Positions 48,857 through 57,827 of a stretch of 64,000 nucleotides of DNA are shown one piece after another. The notes beneath the pieces were generated by a model. The model searched no databases. It saw only the letters and a program-made list of their open reading frames with translations, and had not been told where the DNA came from. The DNA comes from Frankia sp. RB7 (GTDB lineage: Bacteria; Pseudomonadota; Alphaproteobacteria; Rhizobiales; Xanthobacteraceae). Numbering within the stretch: position 1 is the first letter of the stretch; each line of letters starts with the position of its first letter. A program made the translations under genes and the position numbers. The stretch spans positions 19,192 to 83,191 of the forward strand of contig JAUEPE010000028.1 of the NCBI GenBank assembly GCA_030403585.1, read 5' to 3'.

Positions 48857-50122
48857 TCAGGTATTCATCGAGTCGAAGAACTCTGAATTGCTCTTGGTCG
48901 AGCGCAGCTTGTCGAGCAGGAAGTCGATTCCGTCCATCGTACCCATCGGGTTCAGGATGCGGCGGAGCACGTACATCTTTTTCAGGACCAGCGGATCGGT
49001 GATGAGCTCCTCCTTGCGGGTGCCGGAGCGCGAGATGTCGATCGCCGGGAAGGTCCGCTTGTCCGAGACCTTGCGGTCCAGGATCAGTTCGGAGTTACCG
49101 GTGCCCTTGAACTCTTCGAAGATGACTTCGTCCATACGGCTGCCGGTATCGACCAGCGCGGTCGCGATGATGGTCAGCGAGCCGCCCTCCTCGATGTTGC
49201 GGGCGGCGCCAAAGAAGCGCTTAGGGCGCTGCAGCGCGTTGGCATCGACACCGCCGGTCAGCACCTTGCCGGACGACGGCACGACGGTGTTGTAGGCGCG
49301 GCCCAGACGCGTGATCGAATCGAGCAGGATGACGACGTCGCGGCCATGCTCCACCAGGCGCTTGGCCTTCTCGATCACCATCTCGGCGACCTGGACGTGA
49401 CGCACGGCGGGCTCGTCGAAGGTCGAGGAGACGACCTCGCCCTTCACCGAGCGCTGCATGTCCGTGACTTCTTCCGGACGTTCGTCGATCAAGAGAACGA
49501 TCAGATAGCATTCGGGATGATTGTGCGCGATCGAATGCGCGATGTTCTGCATCAGCACGGTTTTACCCGTGCGCGGCGGCGCGACGATCAGCGCGCGCTG
49601 GCCCTTGCCGATCGGCGCGACGATGTCGATCACCCTTGCAGACAGGTCTTTTCGCGTCGGATCGTCGATTTCCATGCGGAAACGCTGATTCGGAAACAGC
49701 GGCGTGAGGTTGTCGAAATTGACCTTGTGCTTGGCCTTTTCCGGGTCCTCGAAATTGAGCGTGTTAACCTTCAGCAACGCGAAATAGCGCTCGCCCTCTT
49801 TCGGGCTGCGAATGTGGCCCTCGATGGTATCGCCGGTGCGCAGACCAAAACGGCGGATCTGCGAGGGCGAGACGTAGATGTCGTCCGGACCTGGCAAATA
49901 ATTCGCATCGGGCGAGCGGAGGAAGCCGAAACCATCGGAGAGCACTTCGACGACGCCCTCGCCCACGATGTCGGTTTCGGCCAGCGCAAGCTGCTTGAGG
50001 ATGGCAAACAGCAGCTCCTGCTTGCGCATGGTGCTGGCATTCTCGACCCCGTTCTCTTCCGCGAACGAGACGAGCTCGGCCGGCGTCTTCGACTTGAGGT
50101 CCTGGAGTTTAATTTCCCGCAT
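48857..50122 (-). CDS. rho: Transcription termination factor Rho
   Basis: 421 residues, standard Rho length. It opens MREIKLQDLKSKTPAELVSFAEENGVENA (N-terminal helical domain), then the RNA-binding cold-shock-like DGFGFLRSPDANYLPGPDDIYVSPSQIRRFGLRTGD, Walker A APPRTGKTVL, Walker B VVILLDSITRLGRAYN, and the Q/R-loop segment GGVDANALQRPKRFFGAARNIEEGGSLT. The 50122 ATG is chosen over an upstream 50233 start that gives an unconserved leader. Rho is a hexameric RNA helicase ending transcription. Confidence 0.97.
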   Translation of the reverse strand: MREIKLQDLKSKTPAELVSFAEENGVENASTMRKQELLFAILKQLALAETDIVGEGVVEVLSDGFGFLRSPDANYLPGPDDIYVSPSQIRRFGLRTGDTIEGHIRSPKEGERYFALLKVNTLNFEDPEKAKHKVNFDNLTPLFPNQRFRMEIDDPTRKDLSARVIDIVAPIGKGQRALIVAPPRTGKTVLMQNIAHSIAHNHPECYLIVLLIDERPEEVTDMQRSVKGEVVSSTFDEPAVRHVQVAEMVIEKAKRLVEHGRDVVILLDSITRLGRAYNTVVPSSGKVLTGGVDANALQRPKRFFGAARNIEEGGSLTIIATALVDTGSRMDEVIFEEFKGTGNSELILDRKVSDKRTFPAIDISRSGTRKEELITDPLVLKKMYVLRRILNPMGTMDGIDFLLDKLRSTKSNSEFFDSMNT

Positions 50123-50380
50123 TGGGGTGGTCCTGTGGGGTAACCTGGGGAGGGGTGCGAGGAGGCTCTGAAATGCGGACGCGAGAAGGTAAGGTCCGCA
50201 GGTCTGGCAAGGAGAGCGCCGGTGAGGCTTCAAACCTGATGCGGTGTCCGGCCTCTGAAAAGCTCAGACACAACCACATCCGCCTGCGTTGGGTGGGATA
50301 GTGCTAATATAGAAAATCGCTTTCAACTCCGCAAGCCGAAGCGCTGAGCGATCATTCACGATTCCTGCCTAGAATCTTGC

Positions 50381-50815
50381 CTAGAACGGCTTCACGATCA
50401 CCATGACGACGATGATCATCATCAGGACGGTCGGCACCTCGTTGATAATCCGAAAGAATTTCTGGCTATACGGGCGCCTGTCGGCAGCGAAGTCCTTCAC
50501 CCAGCGGGAAAAAAAGCCGTGGACCCCGGACATCGCCAGCACCAGTGCCAGTTTTACGTGCAACCAGCCGAAAGTGAACCAATGGCCGGCCCAGGCGAGG
50601 TAGAGCCCGGCGAGCCAGGTGACGATCATGGCGGGGTTGATGATCGCCTTGAGCAGGCGGCGTTCCATGATCTTGAAGGTTTCGGACTGCTTCGAGCCGA
50701 TCTCGGCTTCGCAATGATAGACGAACAGCCGCGGCAGATAGAGCATACCGGCCATCCAGGCGATGACCGCGATCACGTGCAGCGCCTTGATCCAGAGGTA
50801 GACGTCTTCTGACAT
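50381..50815 (-). CDS. hemJ: Protoporphyrinogen oxidase HemJ (CopD-like)
   Basis: 144 residues with four transmembrane helices: LWIKALHVIAVIAWMAGMLYLPRLFVYH (residues 7-34), AIINPAMIVTWLAGLYLAW, LHVKLALVLAMSGVHGFFSRWVKDF, and FRIINEVPTVLMMIIVVMVIVKPF. The His/Lys positions (KALHVIAVIAWMAGMLYLPR, WLHVKLALV) are those of the HemJ family, which oxidises protoporphyrinogen IX in bacteria lacking HemG/HemY. In many alphaproteobacteria this gene sits near rho and the replication origin. It is the last leftward gene before the proposed oriC. Confidence 0.92.
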   Translation of the reverse strand: MSEDVYLWIKALHVIAVIAWMAGMLYLPRLFVYHCEAEIGSKQSETFKIMERRLLKAIINPAMIVTWLAGLYLAWAGHWFTFGWLHVKLALVLAMSGVHGFFSRWVKDFAADRRPYSQKFFRIINEVPTVLMMIIVVMVIVKPF

Positions 50816-51275
50816 GTCCGGCGTCCGCCTTTGCGCCCAGCCGTTCGGATATCTGGGGATAGTAAGAACTCGTTAAGGTCTCACCTGCACACATATCTCC
50901 CTGGAGCGCCCTTCTCCAATAAAGAATCTTAGATTCTTAGAGTCTGAGTCTAAGTGACAGTGAATTGGACTCACACAATACCGTCCGCCACTTGGCGCGC
51001 GCTTGTTCACATCCATCAACATGTCCAACGCGGTTCCGCGCCTGACCGGATAAATCGCCCGGGCTCAAAGGCTTGCGCGTTTTGATCCGCAGCCTATCAA
51101 GAGACTTGTCCGCGCAATCCCATTTCCCTCTCGGAAGGCTCCCAGAGTTGTTCCGACGGGCAGTGGTGTGAAGAAAATTGGCAGTTGTCCCGCCCCTGGT
51201 GTCGCGCAACCCTTTCCGAGGGGTTAAGGTCCACAGAAATCCACAAACCACACCGTCCTCATACAAAGAGTTTTT
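50816..51275. other. Candidate replication origin (oriC)
   Basis: A 460 bp gene-free gap between leftward hemJ and the rightward PPDK-regulator gene. In Caulobacter and rickettsiae the origin lies beside the DUF299 gene near the hem gene. Five GANTC sites occur at 50924, 50932, 50940, 50946 and 50968, within 49 bp, inside an A/T-richer block with the inverted repeat AAGAATC-TTA-GATTCTT. Weak DnaA-box-like sequences are TTGTTCACA (51003), AAATCCACA (51237) and TGTGAAGAA (51167, reverse), each with two or more mismatches to TTATCCACA. Gene directions diverge from this gap. DnaA boxes are therefore the weak point of the call. Confidence 0.55.
50924..50972. promoter_or_regulatory. Cluster of five GANTC (CcrM-type) sites
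   Basis: GAATC, GATTC, GAGTC, GAGTC and GACTC in 49 bp. About one site per 256 bp is expected by chance in unbiased sequence. CcrM methylates GANTC in alphaproteobacteria, and such sites at the origin can link methylation state to replication. Confidence 0.8.
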
Positions 51276-52127
51276 GTGCCGACCTCGAGCAATTATTTCC
51301 ATCTGCACCTCGTCTCCGACTCCACCGGCGAGACCCTGATCACGGTTGCGCGCGCCGTCGCCGCGCAGTACGCGAACGTCACGCCGGTCGAACATGTCTA
51401 TCCGCTGGTGCGCAGCCAGAAGCAGCTCGATCGCGTGCTCGACGAGATCGAGGAAGCGCCGGGCATCGTGCTGTTCACGCTGCTGGAGAAGGACCTGGTC
51501 TTCCGGCTCGAGGACAAGTGCAAGAACATCAACGTTCCGAGCCTCTCGATCATCGGCCCGGTCATGCAAATGTTCGAAGCCTATCTCGGTGCTGCGACCA
51601 CCGGCCGCGTCGGCGCACAGCACGTGCTTAATGCCGAATATTTCAAGCGCATCGACGCGCTGAACTACACGATGATCCATGACGATGGCCAGCACGTCGA
51701 TGGGCTGGAGGACGCCGACGTCGTGCTTGTCGGCGTGTCCCGCACATCAAAGACGCCGACGTCGATCTATCTCGCCAATCGCGGCATCCGCACCGCCAAC
51801 GTGCCGCTGGTGCCGGGCATTCCCGTGCCGGCGCAATTGGAGACGCTGACCCGGCCGCTGGTGGTGAGCCTGCATGCGACGCCCGAACGGCTGATCCAGA
51901 TCCGTCAGAACCGCCTGCTCTCGATGGGCGCCGAATCCGGTACCGGCAGCGACACCTATACCTATACCGACAGGCAGTCGGTCACCGAGGAGGTCGCGTT
52001 TGCGCGCAAGCTGAGCGCCAAGCACGACTGGCCGCTGCTGGACGTGACGCGGCGCTCGATCGAGGAAACCGCGGCCGCGATCATGAAGCTTTACAGTGAT
52101 CGCCAGCGCAACCGGCCATCTGAATAG
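51276..52127 (+). CDS. Pyruvate phosphate dikinase regulatory protein (DUF299/PPSR family)
   Basis: 283 residues from a GTG at 51276. The ADP-dependent kinase/phosphorylase (DUF299) features are FHLHLVSDSTGETLITVARAV at the N-terminus, EKDLVFRLEDKC, the central nucleotide-binding P-loop-like DVVLVGVSRTSKTPTSIYLANRG, and DVTRRSIEETAAAIM at the end. It switches pyruvate phosphate dikinase (or PEP synthase) by phosphorylating and dephosphorylating a Thr. This is the gene that flanks the origin in several alphaproteobacteria. It faces away from the gap. Confidence 0.92.
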   Translation: MPTSSNYFHLHLVSDSTGETLITVARAVAAQYANVTPVEHVYPLVRSQKQLDRVLDEIEEAPGIVLFTLLEKDLVFRLEDKCKNINVPSLSIIGPVMQMFEAYLGAATTGRVGAQHVLNAEYFKRIDALNYTMIHDDGQHVDGLEDADVVLVGVSRTSKTPTSIYLANRGIRTANVPLVPGIPVPAQLETLTRPLVVSLHATPERLIQIRQNRLLSMGAESGTGSDTYTYTDRQSVTEEVAFARKLSAKHDWPLLDVTRRSIEETAAAIMKLYSDRQRNRPSE

Positions 52128-52160
52128 TCTTGTGAATAGTCTTGGGAATAGTTTTCGAAC

Positions 52161-52769
52161 ATGGGTTTTTGGCGCGGCACATCTCCCTTGATCCTGGCCT
52201 CGCAGAGCGGTGCACGCAAAATACTGCTGGCGAATGCGGGGCTGGAGTTCAAGGCGATTAAGGCTGACATCGACGAACGCGGCATTCAGGCCGATTCAAA
52301 GCTGTCGAACCCGCGCGAAATCGCGCTGCTGCTGGCGCGCGAGAAGGCCAAGGCAGTTTCAGCTCATCATCCCGGAAGCCATGTGATCGGCGCCGACCAG
52401 ACGCTGGCGCTTGGTGATCGTCTCTTCAACAAGCCTGCCGGCCGCACACAGGCGCTGGCGCAGTTGCGCGATCTTGCGGGCAGCACTCACGAGCTGAATT
52501 CGGCGGTCGCGGTGGCGCATGACGGCGAGATTGTTTTCGAGGATGTGTCGGTTGCCCGCATGAACATGCGGCAAATGACCGAGGCCGAGCTTTCCGCCTA
52601 TCTCGACGCCGCCGGCGATGCCGTCACCACCAGCGTCGGCGCCTATCAGCTCGAAGGCCTTGGCATTCATCTGTTCGAGCGCATCGAGGGCGACCATTTC
52701 ACCATTCTCGGCCTGCCGCTTCTGCCGCTGCTTGCGTTCCTGCGGCGTGAGCGGCTCATTGCGGTGTAA
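52161..52769 (+). CDS. maf: Maf-family nucleoside triphosphate pyrophosphatase
   Basis: 202 residues. It starts PLILASQSGARKILLANAGLEF, the Maf N-terminus, and includes VIGADQTLALGDRLFNKPAG and YLDAAGDAVTTSVGAYQLEGLGIHLFERIEGDHFTILGLPLLPLL, the catalytic Asp/Glu and substrate-pocket sections. Maf removes non-canonical or dTTP/UTP-type nucleotides. It begins the maf-coaE-dnaQ order. Confidence 0.93.
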   Translation: MGFWRGTSPLILASQSGARKILLANAGLEFKAIKADIDERGIQADSKLSNPREIALLLAREKAKAVSAHHPGSHVIGADQTLALGDRLFNKPAGRTQALAQLRDLAGSTHELNSAVAVAHDGEIVFEDVSVARMNMRQMTEAELSAYLDAAGDAVTTSVGAYQLEGLGIHLFERIEGDHFTILGLPLLPLLAFLRRERLIAV

Positions 52770-52783
52770 CTGATAGGGCGCCG

Positions 52784-53383
52784 ATGCGGATTCTCGGACT
52801 GACCGGCTCGATCGGGATGGGTAAATCCACCACCGCGAAATTGTTCGCGGAGGCCGGTGTGCCCGTCTACGACGCCGATGCTGCCGTCCATCAGCTTTAT
52901 GAAGGTGAGGCCGCGCCCGCGATCGAGGCCGCCTTCCCCGGCACCACGGCGAACGGCAAGGTCGATCGTCCCAAACTGTCCGCGCGCGTGGTGCATGACC
53001 CGGCCGCGATCAAGCAGCTCGAGCAGATCGTCCACCCCATGCTAGGCGCCTCTCGACAAAAATTCTTTGCCGATGCGGAAGCTGCCAAGGCGCCAGTTGT
53101 TGTCCTGGATATTCCCCTGCTGTTCGAAACGGGCGGTGAGAAACGGGTCGATGCCGTGGTCGTGGTCTCGACCTCGCCGGACGTCCAGCGCGAGCGGGTG
53201 CTGGCGCGGGGAACCATGGACGAAGCAAAGCTCGACGCCATCATCGCCAAGCAGACGCCTGATGCCGAAAAGCGCAAGCGGGCCGATTTCGTCGTGGATA
53301 CCTCACATGGACTTGAGCCGGTGCGCGCGCAAATCACGCACATCCTGGCTGAGGTCGTTAAGATGCCGCAGCGGCGAGCCTGA
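52784..53383 (+). CDS. coaE: Dephospho-CoA kinase
   Basis: 199 residues of the P-loop fold: LGLTGSIGMGKSTTAKLF (residues 4-21), VPVYDADAAVHQLYEG, VVHDPAAIKQLEQIVHPMLG, VVLDIPLLFETGGEKRVDAVVVV, RADFVVDTSHG. It phosphorylates dephospho-CoA in the last step of CoA synthesis. The gene lies 14 bp after maf. Confidence 0.95.
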   Translation: MRILGLTGSIGMGKSTTAKLFAEAGVPVYDADAAVHQLYEGEAAPAIEAAFPGTTANGKVDRPKLSARVVHDPAAIKQLEQIVHPMLGASRQKFFADAEAAKAPVVVLDIPLLFETGGEKRVDAVVVVSTSPDVQRERVLARGTMDEAKLDAIIAKQTPDAEKRKRADFVVDTSHGLEPVRAQITHILAEVVKMPQRRA

Positions 53384-53423
53384 TTCGCCGACTTACAAGG
53401 CTTCTTGCCCGGCACCTCAGATC

Positions 53424-54140
53424 ATGCGTGAAATCGTTCTCGATACCGAAACCACCGGCCTCGATCCGCTCCGCGGCGATCGGCTGGTCGAAATCGGCTG
53501 CGTCGAGATTTTCAACCGCATGCCGACGGGACAGACGTACCACGTCTATATCAATCCCGAGAGGGACATGCCGGCGGAAGCGTTCGCAGTGCACGGGCTG
53601 TCGGCCGAATTCCTGTCGACCAAGCCGCTATTCCACGAGGTCGTCGATGCGTTTCTGGAATTCATCGGCGATGCGCCGCTGGTGATCCACAACGCCTCGT
53701 TCGACATCAGCTTCATCAATGCCGAGCTCGACCGGATCAAGCGCGCCGCGATCCCGCGCGAGCGGCTGGTCGATACGCTCCTGCTGGCGCGGCGCAAGCA
53801 TCCCGGCGTGTCCAACCGGCTCGACGATCTCTGCTCGCGCTATTCGATCGACAATTCCCGCCGTACCAAGCACGGCGCGCTGCTCGATTCCGAACTGCTC
53901 GCAGAGGTCTATGTCGATCTGGTTGGGGCGCGGCAGTCGCAGCTGCTGCTGGCGTCGGACGCCCAGGACATTCGCGTCAATGCCGGAGGCGATGCGCCGC
54001 GGCGGCAGCGGCTTGTGCCGCTCGCGCCGCGGGTGTCGGACGCCGAGCGCGAAGCCCATCGGGCTTTCATCGCAACGCTCGGCGACAAGGCGATCTGGAA
54101 CGAATTTTTGCCCGCTCCAGCCGCGCCTCCTGCTGGTTAG
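53424..54140 (+). CDS. dnaQ: DNA polymerase III epsilon subunit
   Basis: 238 residues. The DEDDh exonuclease motifs are EIVLDTETTGLDP (Exo I), LVIHNASFDISFINAELDR (Exo II) and HGALLDSELLAEVY (Exo III, with His). A C-terminal tail (about residues 195-238, Ala/Pro-rich) should carry the alpha-subunit contact. It is the 3'-5' proofreading exonuclease of the replicase. The ATG at 53424 is fixed by the conserved MREIVLDTETTG. Confidence 0.95.
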   Translation: MREIVLDTETTGLDPLRGDRLVEIGCVEIFNRMPTGQTYHVYINPERDMPAEAFAVHGLSAEFLSTKPLFHEVVDAFLEFIGDAPLVIHNASFDISFINAELDRIKRAAIPRERLVDTLLLARRKHPGVSNRLDDLCSRYSIDNSRRTKHGALLDSELLAEVYVDLVGARQSQLLLASDAQDIRVNAGGDAPRRQRLVPLAPRVSDAEREAHRAFIATLGDKAIWNEFLPAPAAPPAG

Positions 54141-54148
54141 GCTCTAAG

Positions 54149-54634
54149 TTAAGCTTGGCCGCTGGTCGGCTGAGCGGCCATTTGCCGCTCCATGTTCTGG
54201 CGATAGAGACCGACGAAATCGACCGGGTCCAGCATCAGCGGCGGGAACCCGCCGTCGCGCACGGCGGTCGCGATGATCTCGCGGGCGAACGGGAACAGCA
54301 GGCGCGGGCATTCGATCATGACCAGCGGATGTAGATTCTCCTTCGGCACGTTCGTGATCCGGAACACGCCGGCATAGGCGAGCTCGAACGAGAACATCAC
54401 CTTGCCCGCGTTCTCGGCCTTGCCCTCGACCGACAACGTCACCTCGAACTCGGATTCGCTGAGGTTGTTGGCGTTGACATTGATCTGGATGTTGATCTGA
54501 GGCGCCTGGCTCTGCGGCTGGAGCGAGGTCGGTGCGTTGGGATTTTCGAACGAGAGGTCCTTGGTATACTGCGCCAGCACGTTGAGCTGGGGAGCCTGGG
54601 CCGCCTCGGGAGGGGTGCCGTTACCGTTGGTCAT
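54149..54634 (-). CDS. secB: Protein-export chaperone SecB
   Basis: 161 residues. PQLNVLAQYTKDLSFENPNAP is the canonical start of the SecB fold, followed by INIQINVNANNLSESEFEVTLSVEGKA, MFSFELAYAGVFRITNVPKENLHPLVMIECPRLLFPFAREIIA and GGFPPLMLDPVDFVGLYR. Tetrameric SecB delivers unfolded precursors to SecA. It is convergent with dnaQ, as usual in this group. Confidence 0.96.
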   Translation of the reverse strand: MTNGNGTPPEAAQAPQLNVLAQYTKDLSFENPNAPTSLQPQSQAPQINIQINVNANNLSESEFEVTLSVEGKAENAGKVMFSFELAYAGVFRITNVPKENLHPLVMIECPRLLFPFAREIIATAVRDGGFPPLMLDPVDFVGLYRQNMERQMAAQPTSGQA

Positions 54635-55037
54635 CTGAGTGTCTCCTTACCCGATTTGGGCTGAATTTCGCGGCGGTTGGCTAACATAGGGCCGCCTCAT
54701 TCCACAAGGACGAACGGCTCCGGAGGGTCGATCCGGGCCGCGCCCACGACTGTGACGTTTGACCCGCCCCGAACCCGAAATCGCATGTTAAACGCTTGAA
54801 GATGCGCGATTTCCGGGCAGGATCGGGTTTCCCCTTAAGTATAAAACGCGCTACACTCCATGCTGTGCCAAAAGGCGCCATTGGCCGGGCCAAATTTCGT
54901 GCCTACATCCGGCGGACGTGACGCGCGGACCCAAAATGGTGATGTAGACTTGCCGTTCCCATATGGAACGGTCTACTGGCCGGATCGATTTTCCCGGCGA
55001 CGGCCCCTTCTCGAGAAGACCAGAAAGCGAATACCAC
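54635..55037. other. Divergent promoter region between secB and timA-like gene
   Basis: No gene is supported in these 403 bp. I note one small hairpin, CCGTTCC (54953-54959) with GGAACGG (54965-54971) over 5 nt. The region must contain the promoters of both flanking genes. The fxsA gene often found here in other species is not present. Confidence 0.5.
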
Positions 55038-55742
55038 GTGGACATCTACACCATTATTTTCCTGGCGCTGGCGGTCTTTATTTTCCTGCGGCTGCGCAGC
55101 GTGCTGGGGCAGCGGACGGGCAACGAACGGCCGCCGTTCGACCGTACGGCTCGCAATGCGCTGGGGGGTGCCCCGGACAAGAACGTCGTGACCATGCCGG
55201 GCAAGGTGATCGATCAGGCTCCGCTGGCGCCGACGGCCGAACCGGCCCCGCCCTCCGACCGCTGGAAGGGCCTGACCGAGCCGGGCACTGTGCTTGCCCA
55301 GGGCCTCGATGCCATCGTCGACAAGGATTCCACCTTCGATCCGCGCCACTTCATCTCGGGCGCCCGCGGCGCCTATGAGATGATCGTGCTGGCTTTCGCC
55401 AATGGCGATCGCCGCGCGCTGCGCGACCTGTTGTCGTCGGAGGTCTATGAGAGCTTCGACGCCGCGATCAAGGACCGCGAAAAGAACGAGCAGAAGACCG
55501 AGACGCGCTTCGTCTCGATCGACAAGGCCGAGCTGGTCGGCGCCGAGCTGCGCGACCGCACGGCGCAGCTGACCATCCGCTTCGTCTCGCAGATGATCTC
55601 GGCCACCCGCGACAAGACCGGCAACATCGTCGACGGCAGCGCCGATACGGTGGCCGACATCACCGACATCTGGACTTTTGCCCGCGACACCACCTCTCGC
55701 GATCCGAACTGGAAGCTGGTTGGCACCGGAAGCGCGAATTAA
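55038..55742 (+). CDS. Tim44-like (TimA-type) membrane-anchored protein
   Basis: 234 residues from a GTG at 55038. A single N-terminal transmembrane helix (IYTIIFLALAVFIFLRLRSVLG) is followed by a Pro-rich linker and a Tim44-like domain (about residues 90-230): FDPRHFISGARGAYEMIVLAFANGDRRALRDLLSSEVYESFDAAI and TDIWTFARDTTSRDPNWKLVGT. Bacterial proteins of this type bind lipid or membrane-associated partners; the mitochondrial relative assists import. Position upstream of mltA is conserved in Rhizobiales. An earlier in-frame start at 54963 is not supported. Confidence 0.88.
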   Translation: MDIYTIIFLALAVFIFLRLRSVLGQRTGNERPPFDRTARNALGGAPDKNVVTMPGKVIDQAPLAPTAEPAPPSDRWKGLTEPGTVLAQGLDAIVDKDSTFDPRHFISGARGAYEMIVLAFANGDRRALRDLLSSEVYESFDAAIKDREKNEQKTETRFVSIDKAELVGAELRDRTAQLTIRFVSQMISATRDKTGNIVDGSADTVADITDIWTFARDTTSRDPNWKLVGTGSAN

Positions 55743-57237
55743 GAGTTTCCTGAAGAACAGCGCGACGGCGCTTTGCGCAGGTGTCGTCGTGCTGGCTTCG
55801 TTTTCGCTTGGCGCCGAGGCTGCGCGCCGCCACTACCGCAGCCATTACCATCACCTTCCAGAAATGGCTGCGATCCCTCCGCGGGTCTTGCCCTATCCGC
55901 AGCTCCCTCTCCCGTTCGAGATCCCCGGCGCGCAATATCTGCCGCTGGCCTGGGTCGACGTGAAGGGCTGGAGCGACGACGATCATCTTGCGGCCTACAA
56001 GACCTTTCGCGCCAGTTGCCGCTCGATCAATGCGCAGACAGGCGTTTCTGAACAGAAGGCACTGGGCGGCTCGTTGAGCGAACCATGCCGGGCCGCCAAG
56101 TCGCTCGAGGCGACCGACGACGCCCAGGCAAAGACTTTCTTCGAGGACAATTTTTCGCCGCTGCGCATCTCGCGCCTCGGTGAGTCCGACGGTTTTGTGA
56201 CCGGCTATTACGAGCCCGTGCTGGAGGGATCGCGGACGCAGACCGATGTCTACAACGTCCCGGTCTATCGCCGGCCCTCGAACCTGTTCGTGCGCGGCTT
56301 CAATCAGGCCTCGGTCAGCATGCCCAACAAGGGATCGGTCTACCGCAAGATCGGCCGCCGCAAGCTCGTGCCCTATTACGACCGCGGCGAGATCGAGGAC
56401 GGCAAGATCGCCGGCCGCGGGCTCGAGATCGCCTGGCTGAAGGACCCGACCGATTTGCTGTTCGCCCAGATCCAGGGCTCGGCGCGGATCAAGTTCGACG
56501 ACGGCGCCACGCTCCGGCTCAACTACGATTCCTATAACGGTTATCCCTACACCGCCGTCGGGCGTGTCCTGATCGAGCGCGGCATCATTCCGAGGGAAGA
56601 GATGTCGATGCAGAAGATCAGGGAGTGGATGGCGCAGAATCCTGATGGCGCCAAGGAGCTGCGGCGCCAGAACCGCTCCTACATCTTCTTCCACGAGGTC
56701 AATTTGTCCGACAAGGACGAAGCGGTCGGTGCGCAAGGCATCCCGCTGACCGCGGGCCGTTCGATCGCGGTCGACAAATCACTCCACGTCTACGGCACGC
56801 CGTTCTTCATCGAGGGCGAGCTGCCAATCGAGTCCGACCGCGCCAGGACCCCGTTCCATCGGCTGATGATCGCGCAGGACACCGGCTCCGCCATCATCGG
56901 ACCGGCCCGCGCGGATCTCTATTTTGGCGCGGGTGCTGACGCCGGCCGTGTCTCGGGCCGGCTGCGCCATCCCATGCATTTCGTGATGCTGGTGCCGAAG
57001 AGCCTCGATCCCGGCGTACGCGCGGCGCGCCTGCCGGTGCCGGATCCGCGGCCGTCGGAGAAGATCGCAAGGCTGTTTCCGCAGACGGACGTACCGAAGG
57101 CGCCTGCCGTGGCCGCGACGCCGGGTAAGGGCGAGACTGTCGCAATTGCCGGCCCGGTGCCGCTGCCGGCGCCGCGTCCTGTGATAGAACCGGTCCGCGA
57201 ACCGCGCAGGCACAAGAGTCGTTCCCACCAGCAATGA
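55720..57237 (+). CDS. mltA: Membrane-bound lytic transglycosylase A
   Basis: About 505 residues from the TTG at 55720, overlapping the previous gene by 23 bp. A signal segment (ATALCAGVVVLASFSLGAEA) leads into an extra linker, then the MltA fold (FVTGYYEPVLEGSRTQTDVYNVPVYRRP, IAWLKDPTDLLFAQIQGSARIKFDDGATLRLNYDSYNGYPYTAVGRVL) and the 3D domain with catalytic Asp in LMIAQDTGSAIIGPARADLYFG. It cleaves glycan strands to 1,6-anhydro ends. No lipobox is seen. The C-terminal 80 residues are Pro/Arg-rich. Confidence 0.92.
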   Translation: MAPEARIKSFLKNSATALCAGVVVLASFSLGAEAARRHYRSHYHHLPEMAAIPPRVLPYPQLPLPFEIPGAQYLPLAWVDVKGWSDDDHLAAYKTFRASCRSINAQTGVSEQKALGGSLSEPCRAAKSLEATDDAQAKTFFEDNFSPLRISRLGESDGFVTGYYEPVLEGSRTQTDVYNVPVYRRPSNLFVRGFNQASVSMPNKGSVYRKIGRRKLVPYYDRGEIEDGKIAGRGLEIAWLKDPTDLLFAQIQGSARIKFDDGATLRLNYDSYNGYPYTAVGRVLIERGIIPREEMSMQKIREWMAQNPDGAKELRRQNRSYIFFHEVNLSDKDEAVGAQGIPLTAGRSIAVDKSLHVYGTPFFIEGELPIESDRARTPFHRLMIAQDTGSAIIGPARADLYFGAGADAGRVSGRLRHPMHFVMLVPKSLDPGVRAARLPVPDPRPSEKIARLFPQTDVPKAPAVAATPGKGETVAIAGPVPLPAPRPVIEPVREPRRHKSRSHQQ

Positions 57238-57827
57238 AGCGATCGTCCCGTCCGCCCGTGCTGGATCCTCCGCGTCCCTCGCCGCGCCGCCGTGTGCTCA
57301 GCGAGGAAGATCGCGAGCTGTGGGAGCTCGTCGCAAAGCAGGTCAAGCCGTTGCGGAAGCATCGCGCGACGAAGGTGCACGCCGCCCCGCGCGCTGAGCC
57401 TTCGCCCGCAGCGCATGTTGACAAGCCCGCGCCGTCGCCACGGCCGATGGTGGCTACGGCCGCCCCGCGTCCGTCAAAGCCGGCGATGCCGCCGCTCGCC
57501 CCGCTCGGCAAGCGCGAGCGCACAAAACTGTCGCGTGGCCGCAGCGAGATCGAGGCGCGGCTTGATCTGCATGGCATGACCCAGCTGCGCGCGCACCGCG
57601 CACTGACCGGTTTCCTGCACCGCGCCCATCACGATGGCTTGACCTTCGTGCTGGTCATCACCGGCAAGGGAAGGAGCGGCGGCGAAAGCGGCGTGCTGCG
57701 TCGGCAGGTGCCGGAATGGCTGAGCCTGCCGGAGTTCCGCGGCTTCGTGGTCGGGTTCGAGGAGGCCGGCATCGGCCATGGCGGCGAGGGCGCGCTTTAC
57801 GTGCGGATCAGGCGGGCGCGTTTCTAA
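57234..57827 (+). CDS. Smr-domain protein
   Basis: 197 residues. The N-terminal half is Pro/Arg-rich and probably disordered (SEEDRELWELVAKQVKPLRKH is conserved in Smr proteins). The C-terminal Smr domain starts IEARLDLHGMTQLRAHRALTGFL (LDLHG motif) and has VLVITGKGRSGGESGVLRRQVPEWL (TGxG motif). Smr domains bind or nick nucleic acid. It starts within the mltA stop (ATGA overlap). Confidence 0.9.
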   Translation: MKRSSRPPVLDPPRPSPRRRVLSEEDRELWELVAKQVKPLRKHRATKVHAAPRAEPSPAAHVDKPAPSPRPMVATAAPRPSKPAMPPLAPLGKRERTKLSRGRSEIEARLDLHGMTQLRAHRALTGFLHRAHHDGLTFVLVITGKGRSGGESGVLRRQVPEWLSLPEFRGFVVGFEEAGIGHGGEGALYVRIRRARF

